From Robiginitomaculum sp. (GTDB lineage: Bacteria > Pseudomonadota > Alphaproteobacteria > Caulobacterales > Maricaulaceae), in the NCBI GenBank assembly GCA_002732905.1, contig NVTC01000014.1, forward strand, positions 1 through 9,654: a DNA stretch of 9,654 bases, read 5' to 3'. A program made the translations under genes and the position numbers. Shown piece after piece: positions 1-5,989 of the stretch; the stretch's first letter is position 1; the number at the start of each line of letters is the position of its first letter. The notes beneath the pieces were generated by a model. That model worked only from the letters and a program-made list of their open reading frames with translations. It searched no databases and was not told where the DNA came from.

Positions 1-69
1 CTCAACGAGAACGGTTATATCATTCCGGGCCTCGGCGATGCAGGCGATAAATTGTTCGGCACCAAATAG
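1..69 (+). CDS. upp: Uracil phosphoribosyltransferase, C-terminal end (partial)
   Basis: The first 22 codons of the window are the tail of a gene whose start lies to the left. They end in TAG at 67-69. The peptide contains GYIIPGLGDAGDKLFGTK, which closely matches the conserved C-terminus of bacterial Upp, where the PGLGDAGD segment contributes to the uracil-binding site. The enzyme makes UMP from uracil and PRPP in pyrimidine salvage, in the cytoplasm. Only the tail is present, so nothing can be said about its promoter or full length. It converges on lysA with 18 bp between the two stop codons, and no obvious terminator hairpin fits in that gap. Confidence 0.9.
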   Translation, partial: LNENGYIIPGLGDAGDKLFGTK

Positions 70-87
70 TAACTAAACCCAATAACT

Positions 88-1353
88 CTAAACCCAGGCT
101 GGGACGCTCTCCGTTTTTAGAATATCTTCCATACTCGGGCGCTCTCTGATCACTGCAAATTTATCATCACTGACCAATACTTCCGGCACGAGCGGGCGGG
201 AATTATATTGGCTGGCTTGTACCGCGCCGTAAGCGCCTGCGGAATGTAAGACAAGCAGATCACCGGCTTGCATTTCAGGCAATTGGCGGTGCTGGGTAAA
301 GGTATCGCCGCTCTCGCATATTGGCCCAACCACATCATAACTGACCGTTTTAGCATCTGCCGCAGGCGTAGTAACAGGCTCGATATCGTGGTGAGCATCA
401 TAGAGCGCCGGACGAATAAGGTCGTTCATAGCCGCATCAATAATGAGGAAATTCCGCGCGCCGCCCCTCTTCACATAAATGGTTTTGGAGAGCAACACAC
501 CAGCATTGCCAACGATCATCCGTCCCGGCTCAAACAACATTTTCAGGCCAAGGCCGTCCGTCAAACGCCGGACCAGTTCACCGTATTCCGCAGGCTCCGG
601 CGGTGCGGTTTCGCCCGCATGATACGGAATACCAAGACCACCACCAATATCGAAAGTATCAATGGTGTGTCCAGCAACACGCAAGCGTTCAATCAGACCT
701 GCGCCCAATGTGAGCGCCGAAGCGAACGGCGCCAAATTATCAATCTGCGAGCCAATATGCATAGCAATCCCGCTGACAGAAATCCCCGGCAAATCCCGCG
801 CCCGCTCAAACGCAGCATCGGCATCGGCAATATCCACACCAAATTTGTTTTCGGCGCGACCGGTACAGATTTTCTCGTGAGTGCCCGCACAAACATTGGG
901 ATTAATACGAAAAGCAATGGGCGCAACGGTGTCCATATCTACGGCAATAGAATTGAGTAAATCTAGTTCCGGTATCGATTCTACATTGAACTGAAAAATC
1001 TCGGCACTGAGGGCAGCGCGTAACTCGGTCTCGGTTTTACCGACGCCGGAGAATACAATTTTGCTAGCCGGAATACCCGCCGCTAAAGCACGCGCTAATT
1101 CGCCGCCGCTGACCACGTCTGCACCGCAACCAAGTTTGGCAAGCAAACTTAAGACGGCCAAATTAGAATTGGCTTTGACCGAATAGGCGATAAGCGCATC
1201 CATGGCGGATACGGCCTGCTCGAATACTTTGTAATGGCGGGTCAGGGTTGCCGCGGAATAAACATAGGCCGGGGTGCCAACTTCGGCCGCAATGGTAGAA
1301 AGGTTGACGTTTTCGACCATCATTTGGCCATTGGTGGGTGTAAAATGTCGCAT
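88..1353 (-). CDS. lysA: Diaminopimelate decarboxylase
   Basis: This enzyme catalyses the last step of lysine synthesis, meso-diaminopimelate to L-lysine plus CO2, in the cytoplasm. At 421 residues it is full length for the family. It is a fold-type III PLP enzyme. The N-terminal alanine-racemase-like barrel carries the PLP lysine in AYSVKANSN (Lys60), HIGSQI (199-204), the phosphate-binding GGGLGIPY (237-244) and EPGR (275-278). The C-terminal beta domain carries CESGDTF (Cys346), the motif supplied by the partner subunit at the dimer active site, and GAYGA around residue 375. The ATG at 1353 is a reasonable start, although a strong Shine-Dalgarno is not evident. A second in-frame Met lies at residue 11 or 12. 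It lies 95 bp downstream of lptM on the same strand and probably shares its transcript. The usual upstream partner argH is not present here. Confidence 0.97.
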   Translation of the reverse strand: MRHFTPTNGQMMVENVNLSTIAAEVGTPAYVYSAATLTRHYKVFEQAVSAMDALIAYSVKANSNLAVLSLLAKLGCGADVVSGGELARALAAGIPASKIVFSGVGKTETELRAALSAEIFQFNVESIPELDLLNSIAVDMDTVAPIAFRINPNVCAGTHEKICTGRAENKFGVDIADADAAFERARDLPGISVSGIAMHIGSQIDNLAPFASALTLGAGLIERLRVAGHTIDTFDIGGGLGIPYHAGETAPPEPAEYGELVRRLTDGLGLKMLFEPGRMIVGNAGVLLSKTIYVKRGGARNFLIIDAAMNDLIRPALYDAHHDIEPVTTPAADAKTVSYDVVGPICESGDTFTQHRQLPEMQAGDLLVLHSAGAYGAVQASQYNSRPLVPEVLVSDDKFAVIRERPSMEDILKTESVPAWV

Positions 1354-1402
1354 AATAAAAATCCGTAAAAGAGAAACAAAAAGGGTGGTTTAAAATTTTA
1401 CC

Positions 1403-1449
1403 GAGCAATAACGTAAGAATGGGTCTTTAGGCCGAGCGTGTTATTGCTC
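1403..1449 (-). other. Inverted repeat at the end of lptM
   Basis: A perfect 10-bp inverted repeat, GAGCAATAAC at 1403-1412 and GTTATTGCTC at 1440-1449, encloses a 27-nt loop in the lptM-lysA gap. Its first base in the minus-strand message is the last base of the lptM stop codon. No T run follows it directly, although an AAAATTTT stretch comes a few bases later. It could be an intercistronic stabilising hairpin, a weak attenuator between lptM and lysA, or a protein-binding dyad. The repeat is directly visible; its role is inference. Confidence 0.45.
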
Positions 1450-1631
1450 TACGGTTTTGACGGTTCTTGTTTCGACTTCTCTGCTTTGGTTTTATCGGTT
1501 TGGGACTTATCACCCCAAATTGGCGGTGGCGTTTTTAACTCGCCCTTGATACCGCAAGCAGCCAATGTCCCAAGCGCAAACACACCCAAAAGGGCTGTTA
1601 GTGTAAGTTTATGGACAAAAAGGTTTCTCAT
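1449..1631 (-). CDS. lptM: LptM-type small outer-membrane lipoprotein
   Basis: This is a 60-residue lipoprotein. The N-terminus is MRNLFVHKLTLTALLGVFAL, followed by the lipobox LAAC (residues 23-26), so the mature protein should start at Cys26. The mature start CGIKGELKTPPPIWG is the hallmark of the short LptM/YifL family (CGxKGxL followed by prolines). The rest is a lysine-rich, probably disordered tail. In E. coli LptM assists oxidative maturation of the LPS translocon LptDE; the same role here is inferred from family membership. The reading frame stays open upstream to a TTG at 1667, but that TTG is the first codon of the TTGACA -35 box, so the ATG at 1631 is preferred. There is no Shine-Dalgarno before this ATG, which fits a leaderless message. 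A small lipoprotein gene ahead of lysA is a common alphaproteobacterial arrangement. Confidence 0.85.
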   Translation of the reverse strand: MRNLFVHKLTLTALLGVFALGTLAACGIKGELKTPPPIWGDKSQTDKTKAEKSKQEPSKP

Positions 1632-1637
1632 AAGGAG

Positions 1638-1667
1638 TCTATAAACATAGTGCAGCGGAAGTGTCAA
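1638..1667 (-). promoter_or_regulatory. Sigma70-type promoter of lptM-lysA
   Basis: On the minus strand TTGACA (1667-1662, perfect -35) is followed after 18 bp by TATAGA (1643-1638, 4 of 6 to TATAAT). Only six bases separate the -10 box from the lptM ATG, so transcription would begin at or next to the A of the start codon. The motif match is seen; the start site is inferred. Confidence 0.55.
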
Positions 1668-1751
1668 ACACTGTTAAATTACCAAAGTTTCACTGGCGCC
1701 GCGTACGCAGGTCGGTTTTATAAGCTCGGTACACATATGGGGAACCACCTG

Positions 1752-2558
1752 ATGATAAAATTTTTATTGATATGCACTGCAATGTGCACGGCTTTGTTGG
1801 CTAGCGACACCCTTGCTTCAGAAGCAAAAGACATGGCCGCAGGCATCAAATGCTTGCCCGCAAAAAAAATCATCAAAACCATGCGTAAATTTGACGGTTT
1901 GAAGCCCGAGAAGAAGGACACAGTTGGCGTCACCCCAGAAATGCAGTTAACAGCAAGCGAAGGTGGGAGCTTACCCGAGCGCATTTATTTTCGCGAAGGC
2001 ACAAGAGAACACAAATTTAACATGAATAAAGACGGCGTCGTGACTGATTTTGCCCGCATTGGCACCATGAGTAAAAAAGGTGAGCTTTGTATGCAGGGGC
2101 AACAATTCATTGGCAAAGCAGAGGGTGCGTCCGGTATCAATTTATCTATGGATTTTGACATACGTTTTAAAAGCACTTCCGGCAAACATACCGTGGCCGA
2201 ATTGATTGACGGCACCAAAGACGGCAAGTCTCATTACAAAAAAATGTTTCCGGGCCCCATGGCGCTCATGGTGCCGAAAATGACCCATGTGGGCATCACC
2301 TATCTAGACGACCTCGAAACGGTTAAACCGAACATATATGCAGAAAAATCCGGAAATGAGATCAGCGGTCTGTTGGTAGAAAAGTTCGGCAGCATGTTCG
2401 TAGTCGGCATAGAAGACTTACAAAGTCTGGGCGCTGACAGCCTAAAAATTGAAGGCGGCAAATACCAACTCACCCCAATCCCCAGTGTAGAGAAAATGAA
2501 AAAATTTGGGTTTGGAGAAGGCGGTAAGAATAAGGAAAGCGAAACTACAGAAAGTTAA
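1752..2558 (+). CDS. Exported protein of unknown family, 268 residues
   Basis: I do not recognise a family. From the ATG at 1752 the product starts MIKFLLICTAMCTALLAS, a typical signal peptide with one Lys and then a hydrophobic core. Likely Sec cleavage is near residues 22-24 (TLA-S or LAS-E), so a periplasmic or secreted soluble protein is expected. There is no lipobox at the cleavage site. The mature part has two cysteines (in GIKCLP and GELCMQ) that could form one disulfide. It has no other membrane segment, and it ends in a Lys/Gly/Glu-rich hydrophilic tail. The mixed pattern of charged strands suggests a beta-rich domain, but that is weak inference. The frame is open back to 1611, yet the 47 upstream codons look non-coding and would bury the signal peptide. 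An alternative ATG lies at 1737, five codons earlier. The gene is divergent from lptM-lysA. Its 3' end faces tyrS across the cloverleaf repeat. Confidence 0.75.
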   Translation: MIKFLLICTAMCTALLASDTLASEAKDMAAGIKCLPAKKIIKTMRKFDGLKPEKKDTVGVTPEMQLTASEGGSLPERIYFREGTREHKFNMNKDGVVTDFARIGTMSKKGELCMQGQQFIGKAEGASGINLSMDFDIRFKSTSGKHTVAELIDGTKDGKSHYKKMFPGPMALMVPKMTHVGITYLDDLETVKPNIYAEKSGNEISGLLVEKFGSMFVVGIEDLQSLGADSLKIEGGKYQLTPIPSVEKMKKFGFGEGGKNKESETTES

Positions 2559-2563
2559 CCCTT

Positions 2564-2577
2564 AGCTGTACAGGTTT
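2564..2577. repeat. Imperfect direct repeat left of cloverleaf (copy 1)
   Basis: AGCTGTACAGGTTT here matches AGCTACACAGGTTT at 2687-2700 in 12 of 14 positions, in the same orientation. The second copy is the extreme 3' end of tyrS, including its stop codon. The pair brackets the hairpin element at 2601-2678 and might be a decayed target duplication. The similarity is short, so chance cannot be excluded. Confidence 0.35.
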
Positions 2578-2600
2578 TATAAGAGCGTATTTCCCCTACC

Positions 2601-2678
2601 ACTCCGCTCATACCCGCGACGGCGGGTATCCAGTCAAATATCTCACTGGACTCCCGCCTGCGCGGGAGTGAGCGGGGT
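2601..2678. repeat. Cloverleaf-type palindromic element between convergent genes
   Basis: Four stems abut with no unpaired base at the junction. The outer stem is 2601-2610 with 2669-2678 (10 bp, one G-T). Hairpin one is TACCCGC / GCGGGTA (2611-2617 with 2622-2628, 4-nt loop). Hairpin two is TCCAGT / ACTGGA (2629-2634 with 2645-2650, 10-nt loop). Hairpin three is CTCCCGC / GCGGGAG (2651-2657 with 2662-2668, 4-nt loop). It lies between the stops of the unknown exported-protein gene and tyrS, so it could act as a bidirectional transcription stop or as 3'-end protection for both messages. There is no clear T tract for a classical intrinsic terminator. Hairpins of CCCGC and GCGGG joined by CCAGT/ACTGG recall dispersed intergenic palindromic repeats of many proteobacteria. 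Membership in such a family is inferred from memory. Confidence 0.75.
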
Positions 2679-2688
2679 TAAAGGTAAG

Positions 2689-3957
2689 CTACACAGGTTT
2701 AATCAACGCGTGCTTTTTCTTACCGACTGAAATTTTAATTACACCGTCTGCATTGACATCGGACTGAGATAATTTTGCGCTTGCGTCTGTAACTTTCGCG
2801 TCATTGATTTTTAGAGCGCCCGCCTTGATATGACGCTTGGCTTCACCGTTGGATGCGCATAGTCCGCTCAGGACACCCGCTTCCAGAGAAGAAATATCGC
2901 CTAGAGTTTTAGCTGGTATTTCAATGGTAGGGAGACCTACAGCCGCGCCGCCTTGTTCAAATGTTTTTTGCGCCGTCTCTTCAGCCATTACCGCCGCGTC
3001 CATCCCGTGCAACATGGTCGTTGCTTCGTTCGCCAAGCGGATTTTGGCTTGGTTGATATCGGCGCCTTCTAGGGCTTCCAGTGTGGCGATTTCGCCCAAG
3101 GGTAAATCCGTAAACAGTTTGAGAAACCTACCCACATCGGCGTCTTCGGTGTTGCGCCAGAACTGCCAGTAATCATAGGCTGACAGGGTAAATTGTTTGC
3201 CCAAGCTTGCGTCTGCGTTGAGCCAACGTGCGCCCTCTGCCGTCTTGCCCATTTTACCGCCTGATGCAGTGGTGATAAGCGGCGTGGTGAAGCCGTAAAC
3301 TTCGGCGGTCTCAAGCCGTCTGGTTAAATCAGCACCGCCGAGGATATTGCCCCATTGATCCGATCCACCGAGCTGCAAGCGACAGCCATGACGACGGTAT
3401 AATTCTAAATAATCATAGGACTGTAATAAGGTGTAATTGAACTCTAAAAATGTCATAGGCTGCTCATTGTCGAGCCTGCGTTTCACACTTTCCAGAGCGA
3501 TCATTTTATTGATAGTGAAGTGCTTGCCGATATCGCGCAAAAATTCAATATAGCCCAACTTGTCGAGCCAGTCGGCATTATCGACCATAATGGCCGCATT
3601 AGGACCATCAAAATCTAGGAATTTAGCGAACACCTGCTTGATACCGTTTTTATTTTCTTCGATTTTTTCAGGTGTTAAAATAGGGCGCGATTTATCCTTA
3701 TCAGACGGGTCACCAATTTTTGTTGTACCGCCGCCCAGCAAGACAATCGGACGGCCACCGGATTTTTGCAAAATCCTGAGCATCATAATTTGTACCAATG
3801 AACCCACATGCAAGCTAGGTGCCGTGCAATCAAACCCAATATAACCCTTTAAACCACCCTTATCCGCCAAAGCATCCAAGGCAATTTCGTCAGTGCACTG
3901 ATACAAAAACCCGCGCCCGGTCAGGGTTTTCATCAATTCGGATTTGTATTTGCTCAT
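2689..3957 (-). CDS. tyrS: Tyrosyl-tRNA synthetase
   Basis: This enzyme charges tRNA-Tyr with tyrosine for translation. It is a class I aminoacyl-tRNA synthetase of 422 residues, full length for the bacterial TyrRS that carries an S4 domain. The Rossmann core shows YIGFDCTAPSLHVGSL, with HVGS (50-53) as the HIGH-equivalent. It also has the tyrosine-site segment GGSDQWGN (197-204) and the KMSKS-equivalent KMGKT (235-239). The C-terminal part from about residue 355 (ISSLEAGVLSGLCASNGEAK and the following AGALKINDAKV) is the S4-like tRNA-binding domain. The ATG at 3957 fits the usual N-terminus; no strong Shine-Dalgarno precedes it. The gene is divergent from anmK with only 52 bp between the starts, so both promoters must lie in or near that gap. 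I could not identify either with confidence. The stop codon sits 10 bp from the cloverleaf repeat. Confidence 0.97.
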   Translation of the reverse strand: MSKYKSELMKTLTGRGFLYQCTDEIALDALADKGGLKGYIGFDCTAPSLHVGSLVQIMMLRILQKSGGRPIVLLGGGTTKIGDPSDKDKSRPILTPEKIEENKNGIKQVFAKFLDFDGPNAAIMVDNADWLDKLGYIEFLRDIGKHFTINKMIALESVKRRLDNEQPMTFLEFNYTLLQSYDYLELYRRHGCRLQLGGSDQWGNILGGADLTRRLETAEVYGFTTPLITTASGGKMGKTAEGARWLNADASLGKQFTLSAYDYWQFWRNTEDADVGRFLKLFTDLPLGEIATLEALEGADINQAKIRLANEATTMLHGMDAAVMAEETAQKTFEQGGAAVGLPTIEIPAKTLGDISSLEAGVLSGLCASNGEAKRHIKAGALKINDAKVTDASAKLSQSDVNADGVIKISVGKKKHALIKPV

Positions 3958-4009
3958 GGTTGTGCTCTAGTCTGTTCATTAAAGCGCACACTTACGGGAA
4001 ACGCCAGCA

Positions 4010-5116
4010 ATGAGCAAGACGTCTTATAAAGCATTGGGATTAATGAGCGGCACGTCGCTAGACGGTGTTGATGCGGCGGTTATTGAAACGGACGGCGAAA
4101 CTGTATTCAGTTTTGGAGAAACGTATTTTCGGCCTTACAGTAAAGAAGAACAAGACGTATTAGCCAGTGCTACCCAAGCAGCCCTTACATGGAACTTTAC
4201 AGGTGCGCCGCCCAACGTGTTCGCGCAGGCTGAAGCGGTTATCCACGCTGCACATATAGAAGCGGCGCAAGCTTTACTGTCTGATGAAATTGATCTTATC
4301 GGATTTCACGGCCAAACGGTTTTACACCGCCCGCCCATGCAAGGTAAAAGTGGGCAGACTTTACAGCTTGGAAACGGTCAGGTTCTGGCAGATGCCCTCG
4401 GTATTGATGTGGTCTTTGATTTTCGCACTGCGGATGTAGAAGCAGGCGGACAGGGCGCACCTCTTGCCCCCATTTATCACCAAGCCCTGTTAGAAAAATC
4501 GGGAGCAGACCTTCCTGTAGCCGTGCTTAATATTGGCGGGGTATCCAATATTACTTTGGTGACGAAAGGCGGAGAATTACTGGCGACCGATTGTGGGCCC
4601 GGCAACGGGCCGCTGGATAGCTGGGTGCAAATGTGCGGGCGCGGTACTTATGATAAGGACGGGGCCTTAGCTTTATCGGGCGTGCCTGATTTTGCCCTGA
4701 TAGAAAAATGGTTATCCAGCGCGTTTTTTGCAAAACCCTTGCCCAAGTCCGCAGACAGATGGGATTTTGATGTTCTATCTGATCTAGAAAGCCATACACC
4801 GCAAAACGGTGCGGCGACTTTGGCGGCTTTCACCGCTATAGCTATTGCACAATCTGTGGCCTATTATGAGCAACCCATTGACACATTGATCGTCTGCGGC
4901 GGTGGGCGAAAGAATACTGCCATAATGGCCGCTTTGTGCGAGCAAAATATTGGTAAAATTGTGAGCGCTGAGCAAACTGGGTGGCGCGGCGATGATCTGG
5001 AGGCAGAAGCTTTCGCATATCTAGCTGTGCGCAGCACCCTAGGCTTACCGTTGTCTTATCCTGGAACTACCGGTGCAACCAAGCCTATGTGCGGCGGGGT
5101 GCAGACAAAAGCCTAA
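4010..5116 (+). CDS. anmK: Anhydro-N-acetylmuramic acid kinase
   Basis: This kinase phosphorylates and opens 1,6-anhydro-MurNAc to MurNAc-6-phosphate with ATP, recycling cell-wall sugar in the cytoplasm. At 368 residues it is full length. It has the sugar-kinase/actin-like fold signatures of the family: LMSGTSLDGVDAA (11-23, ATP phosphate loop), GFHGQTVLHRP (98-108), DFRTADVEAGGQGAPL (137-152), NIGGVSN (174-180), DCGPGN (194-199, whose Asp corresponds to the catalytic base of characterised AnmK), CGGGRKN (296-302) and GDDLEAEAFAYLAVR (328-342). The ATG at 4010 gives the expected short lead before the GLMSGTS motif; the ribosome binding site is weak. Divergent pairing with tyrS is common in alphaproteobacteria. 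Its stop codon overlaps that of the opposing hydrolase gene by 4 bp. No MurNAc-6-P etherase or other recycling gene is visible in the window. Confidence 0.95.
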   Translation: MSKTSYKALGLMSGTSLDGVDAAVIETDGETVFSFGETYFRPYSKEEQDVLASATQAALTWNFTGAPPNVFAQAEAVIHAAHIEAAQALLSDEIDLIGFHGQTVLHRPPMQGKSGQTLQLGNGQVLADALGIDVVFDFRTADVEAGGQGAPLAPIYHQALLEKSGADLPVAVLNIGGVSNITLVTKGGELLATDCGPGNGPLDSWVQMCGRGTYDKDGALALSGVPDFALIEKWLSSAFFAKPLPKSADRWDFDVLSDLESHTPQNGAATLAAFTAIAIAQSVAYYEQPIDTLIVCGGGRKNTAIMAALCEQNIGKIVSAEQTGWRGDDLEAEAFAYLAVRSTLGLPLSYPGTTGATKPMCGGVQTKA

Positions 5117-5799
5117 TCCTCAAATCCGATCAAGCCGGGTTCTCTGGGCGGGCTGTATTTTTCGTCCAGTGCTTTATCGAGGTATTTTTCAACTTCTTCC
5201 AAAGCAATATCTAAATGCTGAGAATAAAAATGATCAGCGCCTTCGATGAGTTTACCGTAGATTTTTTGGCCTTTTTGAATGCGGATATTTTCTATGGCAC
5301 GTTCAACCTCTTCAGGAGGAACCACCGAATCGAGGCTACCATAAGTGATCAGTCCTGAGGCTGGGCACGGTGCAAGAAACGCCAAATCATAGGTATTGGT
5401 CGGTAGGGACATGGAAATAAATCCAGCAACTTCCGGGCGGCGCATCAAGAGCTGCATGCCAATCCAAGCACCAAAGGAATACCCAGTAACCCAAGAAAAC
5501 GGAGCATTTTGGTTGAAGCTTTGCAGATAATCCAACGCATAGGCTGCATCTTGCAGTTCGCCCGAACCGTGATCATACACGCCCTTAGAGCGGCCAATAC
5601 CGCGAAAGTTAAACCGCAGCACGGAAAAACCGCGCCGTTTATAGCACTCATACATAGCAACCGGAATACGGTGATCCATATGACCGCCAGCCTTCGGATG
5701 TGGTGATAAAACAATGGCACATGGGGCTGCTGCATCATCGCTCGGATGATAGCGTCCCTCTAACCGACCTTCAGGGCCGGCAAAAATTACTTCTGGCAT
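5113..5799 (-). CDS. Alpha/beta hydrolase, COG2945-like
   Basis: This is a 228-residue soluble hydrolase of the small alpha/beta superfamily group typified by N-termini such as MPEVIF-GPEGRLEGRY. The expected catalytic residues are visible: the nucleophile Ser108 in GYSFGA (106-111), acid Asp157 in YGSLDSVVP, and His190 in GADHFY. The oxyanion region is SPHPKAGGHMDH (32-43), and FNFRGIGRSKG (63-73) is the usual strand-loop of these esterase-like proteins. The substrate is unknown, and nothing in the sequence predicts it. A GTG start at 5808 would add three residues (MDF). The ATG at 5799 is chosen because it reproduces the family N-terminus and has a modest purine-rich AGTGGA just upstream. 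The gene is divergent from iscR, and homologues often sit beside suf genes in alphaproteobacteria. Its 3' end overlaps the anmK stop. Confidence 0.85.
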   Translation of the reverse strand: MPEVIFAGPEGRLEGRYHPSDDAAAPCAIVLSPHPKAGGHMDHRIPVAMYECYKRRGFSVLRFNFRGIGRSKGVYDHGSGELQDAAYALDYLQSFNQNAPFSWVTGYSFGAWIGMQLLMRRPEVAGFISMSLPTNTYDLAFLAPCPASGLITYGSLDSVVPPEEVERAIENIRIQKGQKIYGKLIEGADHFYSQHLDIALEEVEKYLDKALDEKYSPPREPGLIGFED

Positions 5800-5851
5800 A
5801 AAATCCACTCATTTTGCGCGGATACGAATATTTAAAATATACAGCCGAATA

Positions 5852-5876
5852 ATACTTGACTATTTTAGTCGGAATT
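5852..5876 (+). promoter_or_regulatory. IscR type 1 binding site
   Basis: The 25-bp sequence agrees at 22 positions with the E. coli type 1 IscR consensus as I remember it (ATASYYGACTRWWWYAGTCRRSTAT). The centre is a perfect dyad GACTA-TTT-TAGTC (5858-5870). It covers the -35 hexamer of the iscR promoter, where [2Fe-2S]-IscR would repress its own operon. The site lies 114 bp upstream of the iscR ATG and 53 bp from the divergent hydrolase start. The match is read from the sequence; binding is inferred. Confidence 0.8.
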
Positions 5877-5884
5877 CGTAAATC
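5856..5884 (+). promoter_or_regulatory. Predicted promoter of the iscR-suf operon
   Basis: TTGACT (5856-5861) matches the -35 consensus at 5 of 6 positions. It is followed after 17 bp by a poor -10 element, TAAATC (5879-5884). Transcription would start near 5891, giving a leader of about 100 nt before the iscR ATG. The -35 box is inside the IscR operator, as in the E. coli isc promoter. The weak -10 leaves the exact start uncertain. Confidence 0.5.
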
Positions 5885-5989
5885 GCGTGTTTGAAACCTG
5901 TTTGTTGCGGGCTTCTAACAGGCCTTTGCGTAAAATGCAAAAAAAAATGCATTCTAACCAATAAAAGGTCGCTTAAAACGAAAGTAGAC

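Noticed and set aside
268..960. Long plus-strand ORF of 230 codons inside lysA
   Set aside because: It lies entirely antisense to a well-supported lysA and shows no recognisable domain or start signal.
1611..1751. N-terminal extension of the exported protein back to 1611
   Set aside because: It would bury a clear signal peptide, overlaps the lptM promoter and start region, and has no ribosome binding site.
2601..2678. tRNA-like gene because of the cloverleaf fold
   Set aside because: Stem and loop sizes, and the lack of anticodon-loop and T-loop consensus bases, do not fit a tRNA.
3958..4009. Promoters in the tyrS-anmK gap
   Set aside because: No -35/-10 pair with acceptable spacing could be picked on either strand, so none is listed.
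5887..5964. 25-codon upstream ORF from GTG ahead of iscR
   Set aside because: It has no ribosome binding site, starts upstream of the predicted transcription start, and has no notable codon content. It is likely chance in a short leader.
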